NCBI GenBank assembly: GCA_002499085.1
Contig: DAKD01000028.1
Coordinates: forward strand, 23,878 to 87,877
Direction of reading: 5' to 3'
DNA: 64,000 nt
DNA from: Methanomassiliicoccales archaeon UBA280
Lineage (GTDB): Archaea > Thermoplasmatota > Thermoplasmata > SG8-5
Position 1 is the stretch's first letter. Every line of letters begins with the position of its first letter. The position numbers were made by a program, and so were the translations under genes. Shown piece by piece: positions 34,854 to 43,813 of this stretch. Under the pieces are notes generated by a model. It was not told the origin of the DNA. It ran no database searches and worked only from the letters and a program-made list of their open reading frames with translations.

Positions 34854-36730
34854 CCCTCCCTGAATGTCATCTTCATCTCGTAGACGCCGGACGTTGACCG
34901 CTTCTCGATGTTGAAGCCCATCTTCTCGAAGAGCTTCATCATGGGCGTGTTCTCGACCAGCACCTCGGCAGTGAATCCGAGCAGCCCGTTCTTCTTGGCC
35001 AGGTAAGTGAGGTATTTCAGAAGCTCGTGGCCTATGCCCTTCCCGTGAAAATCATCACGGACCACGAACGCGGCCTCGGCGGTGTGCGTGCTCTCGTTGA
35101 TTCCGTACTGGCTGATGCCGACTATCTTCTCCATGCCCTCCCCACCTATAGTGGCCAGGATGACCATTTCCCTCATGTAGTTGATGATCACGAATTCCTG
35201 CAGGCGCTCATGCGGCATGTCCTTCCTCACAGAAAGGAACCGCCTGTACATGCTCTTGTCCGAGAGGTCGTAGAAGAATTCCTTGATAAGCGGCTCGTCG
35301 CTGATCTTCACCGGCCTGAGAAGTATCTCCAGGCCCTGGTCAGTGGTCCTGTAAGTCTCCAGCTCCTCCGGGTACTCCCCTTTCTTTCCCGGGATGAAGG
35401 CCTGGTCGCTGTAGATGAGGTTCAGCGCTTTTGCCTGCTTTATCAGCTCGGGCCTGAACTTGGGATGGGCCACGGAAATGAGCTCCATCGCCCTTTCCCG
35501 GATGTTCTTTCCGTGAAGGTATGCGATGCCGTACTCGGTGATGACATAATGCACGTCGCCGCGATGAAGAGTGACGCTGGCCCCCTCTTTCAGTGTTGGC
35601 ACTATCCTGGAAATATTGCCGTTGTCGGCGGTCGATTGCATCGTGATTATCGTTTTTCCGCCCTTCGCAAGCATCGCGCCCCTCATGAAGTCTGCCTGGC
35701 CGCCCACGCTCGAATAGAATTTTTTACCCAGGGATTCGGCCGTCGCCTGGCCAGTGAGATCTATCTCCAGCGCGCTGTTTATCGCGACCATGTTGTCGTG
35801 CTGTGCAATCACGAGCGGGTCGTTGGTGTAGTCGATCGTCCTGAACTGTACCGACGGATTGTCATGGACGAAATCGTAAACAGCCTTCGTGCCCATGCAG
35901 AACGAGACAACTGACTTGCCCTTGTTCACCGTCTTCCTGGAATTATCAACGGCACCGGTCTTGATGAGATCGACAAGACCGTCGCTAATGAGTTCGGTGT
36001 GTATGCCCAGGTGTTTCTTGTCCTTCAGGTTCCTCAGAATCTCGTTGGGAAGAGCGCCGTAGCCGACCTGTATGGTGTCGCCGTCCTCAACCAGCTTGGA
36101 CGTATAGCCCCCTATCTTGTGCGCTATGTCGTCGTCCGCATCGTCCAAGTAAGTCAGTATGGGTTCGTCGTGGAGTATTGCATAGTCGACTTTGCTTACG
36201 TGAATGTATCCGTCGCCGTGCGTGCGGGGCATCTGCGGGTTGATCTGGACAATGACCATGGTTGCCGCATCCACGGCTGCCTTGACTATGTCTACGCTCA
36301 CCCCGAAGCTCATGAAGCCGTGGCGGTCCGGCGGCGAGGTCTGGACCAGGGCCACGTCCAGCGGTATGGCGCGCCTCCTGAACAGGTCCGGAATCTCTGA
36401 CAGGAAAGTCGGGGAATAGTCGGCAAGGCCCTCGTTCACAGCTTCCCTGGTGCTTGCGGATATGAAGAAGGAATTCTGACGGAAATTGTTCTTGAACTTG
36501 GGGTCGCTGTAGGGTGCGACGCCCAGGGTCCAAACATGAAAAATCTCCGCATCGAATATCTGGTTCGGATTCCTCTCTATATGGTCCATGAAGGCCTTCA
36601 CGAGGTACTGCGGCTCGGCGCAGGCTGTTCCGATGAATATCCTGTCGCCCCTGTGGATGTTCGCGAATATCCTGTCCTCGGATGCGAACTTGTCCGGATA
36701 CATGGACATCCAGTGCTTCAGCGGATTCAT
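34850..36730 (-). CDS. Acetyl-CoA hydrolase/CoA-transferase fused to GNAT domain
   Basis: 626 residues. The N-terminal 430 form an acetyl-CoA hydrolase/4-hydroxybutyrate CoA-transferase-type enzyme (GDRIFIGTACAEPQYLV, about 28-44; GVGYGALPNEIL-like region near 215; VHYVITEYGIAYLHGKN). The last 170 are a GNAT acetyltransferase (FHGKGIGHELLKYL acetyl-CoA loop, about 565-578). Fusion suggests acetyl-CoA control, as in protein acetyltransferases linked to CoA enzymes. It is five bases downstream of the citryl-CoA lyase gene. Confidence 0.88.
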   Translation of the reverse strand: MNPLKHWMSMYPDKFASEDRIFANIHRGDRIFIGTACAEPQYLVKAFMDHIERNPNQIFDAEIFHVWTLGVAPYSDPKFKNNFRQNSFFISASTREAVNEGLADYSPTFLSEIPDLFRRRAIPLDVALVQTSPPDRHGFMSFGVSVDIVKAAVDAATMVIVQINPQMPRTHGDGYIHVSKVDYAILHDEPILTYLDDADDDIAHKIGGYTSKLVEDGDTIQVGYGALPNEILRNLKDKKHLGIHTELISDGLVDLIKTGAVDNSRKTVNKGKSVVSFCMGTKAVYDFVHDNPSVQFRTIDYTNDPLVIAQHDNMVAINSALEIDLTGQATAESLGKKFYSSVGGQADFMRGAMLAKGGKTIITMQSTADNGNISRIVPTLKEGASVTLHRGDVHYVITEYGIAYLHGKNIRERAMELISVAHPKFRPELIKQAKALNLIYSDQAFIPGKKGEYPEELETYRTTDQGLEILLRPVKISDEPLIKEFFYDLSDKSMYRRFLSVRKDMPHERLQEFVIINYMREMVILATIGGEGMEKIVGISQYGINESTHTAEAAFVVRDDFHGKGIGHELLKYLTYLAKKNGLLGFTAEVLVENTPMMKLFEKMGFNIEKRSTSGVYEMKMTFREG

Positions 36731-36735
36731 GGGCT

Positions 36736-37809
36736 CTATGGCAACGCACCTCCGGGTACCTGCCTCTCCGCCGGGCCCTTGTACACGGCCTTTGAAAAGT
36801 CAATCTGCCGCATTGGAGGTCTGGTCTGCTCCTCGTAATGATGCGCCGAGAGGCCTGCCACTCTGCCGATGATGAATATCGATTTTGCCGCGGAAACGTC
36901 CAGGCCGAGATCGGCCACTATTGCGCCGATGACTCCGTCCACGTTTATGGGAAGGTCCTTGCCCGTGGCCGCAGTGAATATTCCCGTAATCTCCCTGGAC
37001 ATCTCCACCATGTTGCCTGCCGCGCCCGCCTCCTTGGCAAGCTGCCAGAGCACGTCGCGCCTGGGGTCGTTGTTGTGTATCCTGTGGCCAAGTCCGGGAA
37101 TGCGCTTCTTCTGCTTGATGTAATCCTCGACGAAGTCCTTCAGGCTGCGCCTGCTGAGCGTGCACTCGATGAAGAACGAGGCAGCCTTCGCTCCCGCGCC
37201 GCCGTGAACATCAGTGATTACGCCCACCCCGTGGGATATGCATACCTCGTAGGAAGCGCGCACCGAGGAGGCGATGATGGTCGCCTGGGCCGAGGGCGGC
37301 GTCACCCCGTGGTCCACGCAGGCCGTGACCATGGCCTCGATGAGCCTAGCCTTGGCCGGATTGACCTCGGTTTTGCCTGTGAACACCCTGAACAGAACCT
37401 CTGAAAAATCCTCTTCGCCCTTCAGACCTTCTAGTGCGCCTTCCGTGCCGTTTAACTTTGCCAGGTACCTTGCCATCCTGCCCAGCGCGAATGCTGTCCT
37501 CTTGGTGGGCCTGTCGGGACTGGAGGCCAGCGCGTCGTCGAGAAGGATGCATTTCGCCAGGCTCTTGGATATGTCCTCCTTGGGATTCCTTTCCACCTGC
37601 GGAGAGGGGAGCATGACTGCCTGGAGAGCCTCCTTTCTCAGGATCTCGCGGTTCCTCGCGTCCGGCAGATCGCCCGCGACCAGGAGGTGGGCCGCGTCCA
37701 GAAGGGTCTTGCGCTCGACCAGGTCCCTGAGCGGGTAACCCGATATGAGAAGACGGTCGGGCACGACCTTTGTGATCTTGGTTTCCCAATCATCTCCGGG
37801 CATTGGCAT
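36736..37809 (-). CDS. Citryl-CoA lyase (citrate synthase fold)
   Basis: 357 residues. It has the citrate-synthase fold: HGVTPPSAQATIIASSVRAS, HGVGVITDVHGGAGAKA with the central His, and GLGHRIHNNDPRRD (about 241-254). Its size and its place after CitF fit citryl-CoA lyase, which splits citryl-CoA to oxaloacetate and acetyl-CoA, more than citrate synthase. The start shares its A with the CitF stop (TAATG). A citrate synthase function in the reverse direction cannot be ruled out. Confidence 0.82.
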   Translation of the reverse strand: MPMPGDDWETKITKVVPDRLLISGYPLRDLVERKTLLDAAHLLVAGDLPDARNREILRKEALQAVMLPSPQVERNPKEDISKSLAKCILLDDALASSPDRPTKRTAFALGRMARYLAKLNGTEGALEGLKGEEDFSEVLFRVFTGKTEVNPAKARLIEAMVTACVDHGVTPPSAQATIIASSVRASYEVCISHGVGVITDVHGGAGAKAASFFIECTLSRRSLKDFVEDYIKQKKRIPGLGHRIHNNDPRRDVLWQLAKEAGAAGNMVEMSREITGIFTAATGKDLPINVDGVIGAIVADLGLDVSAAKSIFIIGRVAGLSAHHYEEQTRPPMRQIDFSKAVYKGPAERQVPGGALP

Positions 37810-39353
37810 TACCCCTTCACCTGGCGTATGGTGTCCAGCACTGTGCCGTCCCTGAATTGGACTATCGAGACTATCCGGTCCAGGTATTCTGGCTCCTCGG
37901 GCTTGCCTGCTTCTGCATAGGCTATGTCCCTGAGCTCCTTTATGTCCACTATCTTGAGCGGGCTGCCTTTGAGCTTCTTGACAAGGTCCTTCCTTGCCGG
38001 GTTGATCGCTATGCCCTGGTCCGTCACGATGGCGTCGACCGAGTGATGGGGCGCCGAGACTGTCGTGACTCTGTCCCTTATGATTGCATTGGTCTTGCGG
38101 AACACCGGCATCATCATTACGGAGAGCTTGGCGCCGGCGGCCGTGTCCTGGTGGCCGCCTATCCCGTGCAGGAGCCTTCCGTCCGAATGCGTGTTCACGT
38201 TGATGTTGAATTCGATGTCGGCCTCTGTTGCTCCGAGAACCACGGTGTCAAGTATGTTCACGAGGCAGCCCTTGTTCCAGGGATTGGCGTAATAATTCGG
38301 GGTTATGGCCACATGCTGGGGGTTGGTGCGCATGTCCTCCACGCTGACCACATCGAAGCTCTGGCCGTCAAGTATTGCCTTGCAGTTCCCGTTCTTCTGG
38401 ATTTCTATCAGATGCTCAGTGACGCCGCCGTCCATCCATGCCGCCACGATATTGTGGGCCTTCATGTAATCCCCGAGGAACTTTGTCGTTGCCAGGGATA
38501 TGCCTCCGGCTCCGGCCTGGTAGGACATGCCGTCATGCACCATGCCTGCGTGGATCATGAGGTCCAGTGCCGCCTGGGCAATGGAGGTCTTCTGCGGGTC
38601 AGTGGCTATCTTGGTCGTTCCCGAGACTATCTTCTGGTTGTCGCCTATGCTTGGGACGCTGACCACGTAGTCCACATAATCGCCCCCAATCTGGATGGGC
38701 AGCGCCGGGTAATCCACAAGGTTGTCGGTTATTGCCACGACCTTCTTCGCATACATCGAGTCGGCAACAGCGTATCCCAGGAACCCGCAGGCGCTCTTGC
38801 CGTAGAGGCCGTTCAAGTTCCCGCGCTCATCCGCGGTCGGTGCGCCTATGAACGCCACGTCTATCTTCAGTTCGCCTGATTCTATGGCCCTCACTCTGCC
38901 GCCGTGAGATCTGAGAATGTTCAGGCCTTTCATCCGGCCGTGGGATATCGCGTCACCGATGGGGCCGTTGACTGAGCCCTCGATGCTGTGTATGACCCCG
39001 GAATCTATCATCCCGACCAGAGGCTCATGGCACGGGAACAGCGCGGAAGGAGCCACGACCATGTCCTTCAGGCCGTGATCCGCGATAGCTTTCATCACCA
39101 TGTTCACGACATAGTCTCCGTCACGCAGGTGATGGTGGAAACTCACGGTCTGGCCGTCCTTCAGCTTGCAGGCATGTATGGCTTCGTCTATGGAATCGAG
39201 AAGTTTTTTGTCTCCGGGCCTGTTCCTGCCGAAATGCCCCCTGGCTTTCGCGCCTCTGGGGAATGTCTTGAAAAGTCCCCTGTAGGGCTTCAGTTTTCTC
39301 CCGCCGAGCTCCAAAGGTATGTCGCGGCCTACCGCATTCTTGACAGTTGTCAT
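37809..39353 (-). CDS. citF: Citrate lyase alpha subunit (citrate CoA-transferase) CitF
   Basis: 514 residues, the usual length. The N-terminus AVGRDIPLELGGRKLKPYRG, TVSFHHHLRDGDYVVNMVM and the C-terminal VSAPHHSVDAIVTDQGIAINP are CitF hallmarks. It moves a CoA or carrier group from an acetyl thioester to citrate. No CitE (HpcH/HpaI type) or acyl carrier CitD is present; the next gene provides a citrate-synthase-fold lyase, so citryl-CoA is the probable intermediate. GGAGG precedes the ATG; the TATA box AATTTAATAAAC is near 39435-39447. Confidence 0.92.
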   Translation of the reverse strand: MTTVKNAVGRDIPLELGGRKLKPYRGLFKTFPRGAKARGHFGRNRPGDKKLLDSIDEAIHACKLKDGQTVSFHHHLRDGDYVVNMVMKAIADHGLKDMVVAPSALFPCHEPLVGMIDSGVIHSIEGSVNGPIGDAISHGRMKGLNILRSHGGRVRAIESGELKIDVAFIGAPTADERGNLNGLYGKSACGFLGYAVADSMYAKKVVAITDNLVDYPALPIQIGGDYVDYVVSVPSIGDNQKIVSGTTKIATDPQKTSIAQAALDLMIHAGMVHDGMSYQAGAGGISLATTKFLGDYMKAHNIVAAWMDGGVTEHLIEIQKNGNCKAILDGQSFDVVSVEDMRTNPQHVAITPNYYANPWNKGCLVNILDTVVLGATEADIEFNINVNTHSDGRLLHGIGGHQDTAAGAKLSVMMMPVFRKTNAIIRDRVTTVSAPHHSVDAIVTDQGIAINPARKDLVKKLKGSPLKIVDIKELRDIAYAEAGKPEEPEYLDRIVSIVQFRDGTVLDTIRQVKG

Positions 39354-39407
39354 GCTGCACCTCCGCCCCCATCCTAGGAATCCGCGAAAACGGCTTCGGA
39401 AGGGTTG

Positions 39408-39428
39408 GCAAGGGTCTGTAGCCCTTGC
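39408..39428. promoter_or_regulatory. Inverted repeat at the citF transcription start
   Basis: GCAAGGG/CCCTTGC, a seven-base perfect stem around a seven-base loop, lies about where transcription from the citF TATA box should begin. It might be an operator or leader hairpin. It also borders the divergent deoxyhypusine synthase promoter. Confidence 0.4.
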
Positions 39429-39505
39429 GGTTTATTAAATTTTGTTACACTTGGATAAACACTAAATATGTGTGTTTGATAATGGTTTCTGGAAGGACTT
39501 TTACC

Positions 39506-40558
39506 ATGAAGAAGTCGGACATACTTCGCACCCCGGTCAACCAGATAGATATGGAACGCATCCAGACCGTAGACCAGCTGGTCACGGCATTCCAGGGAAG
39601 CAGCATCCAGAGCCGCAACCTGGGAACCTGCGCATTGGTGTGGGAGAAGATGCTGAAGGACAAGGACAGGCCCACAATAATACTTGGGCTGTCCGGCGCG
39701 CTCATTGCCGGAGGCATGCGAAAGGTCATCCGCGACATGATAAAGTACGGGCTGGTGGACGCGATAGCCAGCACAGGTGCGGTGATGTACCAGGACTTCT
39801 ACCAGGCCATGGGCGGGCAGCACTATGTCGGGACGCCGAATGCAGATGACAGGGTTCTCCATGATCTCAAGATAGACAGAATCTATGATACATATGTCGA
39901 CGAAGACCTGTTCGAAAAAACCGACAAGTACATAGGTTCGATGCTTGAGAAGAAGCTCAAGCCCGGGCTATATTCGTCCCGCCAGATACTGGACTTCCTG
40001 GGCTCCATCATCAAGGACGAGAATTCAATTTTGTACACTGCCAGGAAGCACGGGGTTCCGGTATTCTCCCCGGCGCTGAACGACTCGTCCATAGGCATCG
40101 GGCTCACCGTTTATTACAAAGACAATCTCAAGAAAGACAGAGTCACACTGGACTGCATCAAGGATAATTACGAAATACTGAAGATAGTCGCCCTTTCCAA
40201 GAAAACCGCCGCGATATACATCGGCGGCGGCACACCGAAGAACTGGGTGAACGACGCTGTCGTCATGGCCAATTACACGTTCGACAGGGACATAGACGGG
40301 CATTCGTACGCCATCCAGGTCACGACGGACTCGCCACACTGGGGCGGTCTGTCCGGTTCGACGCTCGAGGAGGCGCAGAGCTGGGGCAAGGTGCATACCG
40401 AAGCAACGCACAGGACTGTGAACATGGAGGCCACAATCGCCCTTCCGCTGATGGTCGGGTACCTTCTCCAGAAGAAGGCCTGGGTTGGAAGGAAGAGACT
40501 GAAATTCAACTGGGACGCCGAGGGCCTGAGGAGCCTTGGGAAAGGAGACACAGTTTAG
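39506..40558 (+). CDS. Deoxyhypusine synthase
   Basis: 350 residues from the ATG at 39506, with GGAAGGA upstream. GLSGALIAGGMRKVI, STGAVMYQDFYQAMGGQHYVG, YIGGGTPKNW (237-246) and SWGKVHTEA with the catalytic lysine (K295) match deoxyhypusine synthases. It transfers a butylamine group from spermidine to a lysine of aIF5A, an archaeal and eukaryotic modification. Divergent from citF; TATA-like TAAATATG near 39461-39468. Confidence 0.93.
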   Translation: MKKSDILRTPVNQIDMERIQTVDQLVTAFQGSSIQSRNLGTCALVWEKMLKDKDRPTIILGLSGALIAGGMRKVIRDMIKYGLVDAIASTGAVMYQDFYQAMGGQHYVGTPNADDRVLHDLKIDRIYDTYVDEDLFEKTDKYIGSMLEKKLKPGLYSSRQILDFLGSIIKDENSILYTARKHGVPVFSPALNDSSIGIGLTVYYKDNLKKDRVTLDCIKDNYEILKIVALSKKTAAIYIGGGTPKNWVNDAVVMANYTFDRDIDGHSYAIQVTTDSPHWGGLSGSTLEEAQSWGKVHTEATHRTVNMEATIALPLMVGYLLQKKAWVGRKRLKFNWDAEGLRSLGKGDTV

Positions 40559-40588
40559 AACGGACACGCATTGGTTTCCCATTTCCTT

Positions 40589-40936
40589 TCAGAATCTGTC
40601 CAGCGAAGCGGCTTTGGATTTCTTCCCTTTTCTTCCCTTCTTCGTCGATTTCAACGGTTCAACCTTTTGAACCGCGCCGTTATTCTTGGATACGGTTACT
40701 TCCATGCCCTCCTCCACCCGGAGGTCTGCCATGTCGGCCTTCATGAGCCTCACGGTCGAATGCGAGAATATGCTGTCCATGGTTGCAACCAGTTCCATGG
40801 ATTTCGCGCCGTAGGTCACAATCACCGGCATGCAATCGTCCAGCTTCAGCAGCCTGAAGCTGTCGCTGTCCAGCTTCACAATGCCCTTTCCGTCGATGCT
40901 GCTGGCCACAACCCTTAGACGCAAATCAATCGGCAT
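40589..40936 (-). CDS. Small double-psi beta-barrel-like protein (CDC48 N-domain-like)
   Basis: 115 residues from the ATG at 40934-40936 with GGGGTGG upstream. LRVVASSIDGKGIVKLDSDS and STVRLMKADMADLRVEEGME resemble the double-psi beta-barrel of CDC48/VAT N-domains. The Lys/Arg-rich tail (KGRKGKKSKAASLDRF) is unstructured. No ATPase domain is attached. It may act as a substrate or nucleic acid adaptor; the family call is tentative. Confidence 0.5.
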   Translation of the reverse strand: MPIDLRLRVVASSIDGKGIVKLDSDSFRLLKLDDCMPVIVTYGAKSMELVATMDSIFSHSTVRLMKADMADLRVEEGMEVTVSKNNGAVQKVEPLKSTKKGRKGKKSKAASLDRF

Positions 40937-40976
40937 TAGCCACCCCGAAGGTACATGCATCCGGAGGTTTAAAAGC

Positions 40977-41873
40977 TTATGTTTTATGGTGCTGGCCCGA
41001 TAGTTTCTCGGCTGCCAAGACCGTGTTCTGCATGAGCATGGCAATCGTAAGTTTGCCGACTCCGCCCGGAACCGGGGTTATGGCCTTTGCGACCTCTTTC
41101 ACCTTCTCGAAGTCCACATCGCCCACGATCCTGTGCCCTTTCTCGGCCTCCGGGTCCCGAACCCTGTTGATACCGACATCGATGACGACAGCGCCTTTTT
41201 TAACCATGTTGGCCTTGACAAATCCCGGTTGGCCTATGGCCGCGATGAGTATGTCGGCCTTCCTGGTGATGTCGGCCATCTTCCTCGTGCGCGAGTGGCA
41301 CACAGTGACCGTGGCATCCGCGCCTTTCCGTTTCTGCATGAGCAATGCCGCCATGGGCTTGCCCACAATGTTGCTGCGGCCGATTATGACCGCATGCTTT
41401 CCCGCGGGGTCTATGTTGTTCTTTTCCAGCAGAACCATGATGCCGTTCGGAGTGCATGGTCTGAAGCAGTCGCGCCCGGCCAGCAGCCGGCCCATGTTGA
41501 CTGGGGTGAATCCGTCCACGTCCTTCTCCGGGGCTATGGCCTCAAGCACTGCGTTCTCATCGATGTGCTTTGGCAGGGGCATCTGAACAAGAATGCCGTG
41601 CACCCTGGGGTTCGTGTTCAGGTTGGATATCACAGTGAGCAGGTCCTTCTGGCCTGTCTTCTCGGAGAGCATTATCGTTTCCGAGCGCATGCCCAGACGT
41701 TCGCAGGCCTTGCCCTTGCTCTTCACGTAGGACAGGGAGGCCGGATCCTCGCCCAAGATTATGACGCTCAGCCCCGGGTAAATGCCTTTCTTCACAAGCC
41801 TGGCTATGCGCGGCTTCAGCCCGTCCATGAGTTGCTGGCTGAGCTCTGTGCCCTCCAGAATTTTCGCTGTCAT
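40977..41873 (-). CDS. folD: Methylenetetrahydrofolate dehydrogenase/cyclohydrolase FolD
   Basis: 298 residues, standard length. DPASLSYVKSKGKACERLG carries the catalytic Lys of the Y-x3-K motif; ILVQMPLPKH, DVDGFTPVNMG, CTPNGIMVLL, GRSNIVGKPMA and PVPGGVGKLT are the family blocks. The last usually reads PVPGGVGPMT. It oxidises methylene- to formyl-tetrahydrofolate using NAD(P). Divergent from the DUF531 gene, 50 bases apart. Confidence 0.95.
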   Translation of the reverse strand: MTAKILEGTELSQQLMDGLKPRIARLVKKGIYPGLSVIILGEDPASLSYVKSKGKACERLGMRSETIMLSEKTGQKDLLTVISNLNTNPRVHGILVQMPLPKHIDENAVLEAIAPEKDVDGFTPVNMGRLLAGRDCFRPCTPNGIMVLLEKNNIDPAGKHAVIIGRSNIVGKPMAALLMQKRKGADATVTVCHSRTRKMADITRKADILIAAIGQPGFVKANMVKKGAVVIDVGINRVRDPEAEKGHRIVGDVDFEKVKEVAKAITPVPGGVGKLTIAMLMQNTVLAAEKLSGQHHKT

Positions 41874-41923
41874 CCCGATGCAATAGGAGAAAAGTCTATT
41901 TTAACATTGGTAATGGGGGGCCT

Positions 41924-42490
41924 ATGCCCGGACGCATGACAATCGGACTGTACAACACCTACGACCCGAACAAGTTCAGGGAGGCGCACCGCCGGGTCCT
42001 GGCAAGAAGCGGGCCAGTTGCGCTTGCCTTCGGCTGCAACCTCGCGACTTTCGGCTTTCCCTATGAGAAGGAGATGCGCACGCCCCAGGAAATCGTCGAC
42101 TGGCTTTCCACGACCACAACAATCGGAGAGGGCGGGGAATACCTGATTGAGCTGGCCAAGGCCGGGAGATTTTCCATTTTCGACAAGCCTGCAAAGGGAT
42201 TTCCACCGCAATTCGGAGAAGTCATCATCACAACAAGGAAGCCTGAGCCCGGGAAGTCCATTCCCCCAAAAAAGGTTGCGGACATGGTTAGGGGCGGCCA
42301 ACCCGTGCTGCTGCTGTTCGGCCTGGGGCCGCACGGTTTGCCGAGGGATATTTTCAAGGTCGGGAGATACCACATGGACATCACCGGGCAGGGCATTTCC
42401 ATGGAGACGGCGACCGCGATCGGGGCGGTGCCGGCGGTTCTCAGAACTTTTATCGGCATCCAAAGTCCTGATGGACATTTGGAACGATGA
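41924..42490 (+). CDS. DUF531 family protein
   Basis: 188 residues. MTIGLYNTYDPNKFREAHRR (from residue 5), LAFGCNLATFGFPYE and LLFGLGPHGLPRDIF are the archaeal DUF531 signature; this family is related to SPOUT-type RNA methyltransferases by remote similarity, which I cannot confirm. A TATA-like CTATTTTAAC near 41896-41905 is about 24 bases before the ATG at 41924, so a leaderless mRNA is likely. Confidence 0.88.
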   Translation: MPGRMTIGLYNTYDPNKFREAHRRVLARSGPVALAFGCNLATFGFPYEKEMRTPQEIVDWLSTTTTIGEGGEYLIELAKAGRFSIFDKPAKGFPPQFGEVIITTRKPEPGKSIPPKKVADMVRGGQPVLLLFGLGPHGLPRDIFKVGRYHMDITGQGISMETATAIGAVPAVLRTFIGIQSPDGHLER

Positions 42491-42516
42491 TGGTGAGGTA
42501 TGTTATAATCAAGTAC

Positions 42517-43809
42517 TCAATCCCGAACAATGCCGAACCCGAACTGGTCGACAATGAGCGGGAAATAGTCCCGCTCATGGTTAGTTTCCCTCATCTTGAC
42601 GACGCCCAGGAACAGGTTCGCGCGGTTCGCGTACTCCTCGGTCTTGATGTGGATTATCCCGTCCACCAGGAATTCCTCGACGCCGTACTGGCCGAACTGG
42701 GACTGCTCCACGCCGTACATCTCGGATATGAGGAATACAGTGATGCCCAGGTCCCGGAGCTTCTCGAAGAAGAAGAACAACTCGCTGCGCGGGTTCTTGA
42801 ATGTTGTTAGGGAGTACAATGCGGACAGGGAGTCGATGACCACGGCATCGCAGCCGTAGCTCTCCTTGTAGCTCTTCAGCTGGTTGAGTATGGATTTCAG
42901 CCAATCTATCTGCTGTATCGTTTCCGAGTCGCTCTCCTTCCTCAGGGCTGCCATGTCAACGACCACCATGTCGTCCATGTCCGAGACCATCATGTTCTTG
43001 GCGCTCTCCTTCTTCATGCCAAGCTTCTTCATGTGCTTGAGAATACTCTGCCTGCTCTGTTCCAGGCTCATGTAGATTGTCTTGCGGCCTTCCTTCTCCG
43101 AAAGCTTGTGCATCATGTAGTATGCGAACGAGGATTTCATGGACCCGGCGCGACCGCATATCATCACTATGTGCCTGGCGGGTATGCCGCCCTCCAGCAT
43201 GTTGTCGAGACCGTCAACGTAAGTCGGGAGCCTGTCCTCCTCGCCCAGTTTTTCAAGGGCTGTCTCGTTGCCCGGGTCCAGGGACAGAGCCTTCTTGAAG
43301 CAGGACACGGCGCGGGTCTTCTGGTCAAGCGCGAGCAGAGCCTGGCCCTTTCCCACCCAGGAGTCGGCGATCTCCGGGTCGAGCGAAGTGACCTCGTCGT
43401 AAATGTCCAATGCCATCTGGAATTTCTCCCTGCTCAGATAGACATCCGCCTTTGCTGTCATGGCCTTCAGGTTGCCCGGGCTTTTCTCCAGGATGTCGTT
43501 GATTATCTGCAGAGCCTGGCCCCACTTCCCCTGCCTGTGCAGTTCCAGGCCGCTCGAGAGAAGCGTTTCCTCTTCAGTAAGATGCGACGCATGCATTACC
43601 TTGGGCTCTTCCGGGAAGGGTTGGGAATTTAGGTGTTCGAGAATCTCCGATGCGAGTTTGCCGCTGATGCCCTTGACCTCGGAAAGCTGCTCGGGAGTTG
43701 CGCGGGAAAGGGCGTCCATGCTCTCATAGCCAGCCTCGTAAAGCGCTTTGGCTTTTGCCATGGTAACTCCGGGGATCCCGTGGAACTGCTTCAGAATGTT
43801 TTCCGGCAT
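42517..43809 (-). CDS. KaiC/RadA-superfamily ATPase with HhH and TPR domains
   Basis: 430 residues in three parts: an N-terminal helix-hairpin-helix region (about 8-60, GIPGVTMAKAKALYEAGY and VKGISGKLASEIL), two or three TPRs (about 82-185) and a RecA-like KaiC ATPase (about 195-430). Walker A reads CGRAGSMKSS (218-227), with Met where Gly is usual; Walker B is AVVIDSLSAL. The fold is that of archaeal RAD55/KaiC-like regulatory ATPases. It lies four bases after a small helical protein gene. Confidence 0.8.
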   Translation of the reverse strand: MPENILKQFHGIPGVTMAKAKALYEAGYESMDALSRATPEQLSEVKGISGKLASEILEHLNSQPFPEEPKVMHASHLTEEETLLSSGLELHRQGKWGQALQIINDILEKSPGNLKAMTAKADVYLSREKFQMALDIYDEVTSLDPEIADSWVGKGQALLALDQKTRAVSCFKKALSLDPGNETALEKLGEEDRLPTYVDGLDNMLEGGIPARHIVMICGRAGSMKSSFAYYMMHKLSEKEGRKTIYMSLEQSRQSILKHMKKLGMKKESAKNMMVSDMDDMVVVDMAALRKESDSETIQQIDWLKSILNQLKSYKESYGCDAVVIDSLSALYSLTTFKNPRSELFFFFEKLRDLGITVFLISEMYGVEQSQFGQYGVEEFLVDGIIHIKTEEYANRANLFLGVVKMRETNHERDYFPLIVDQFGFGIVRD

Positions 43810-43813
43810 TTGA

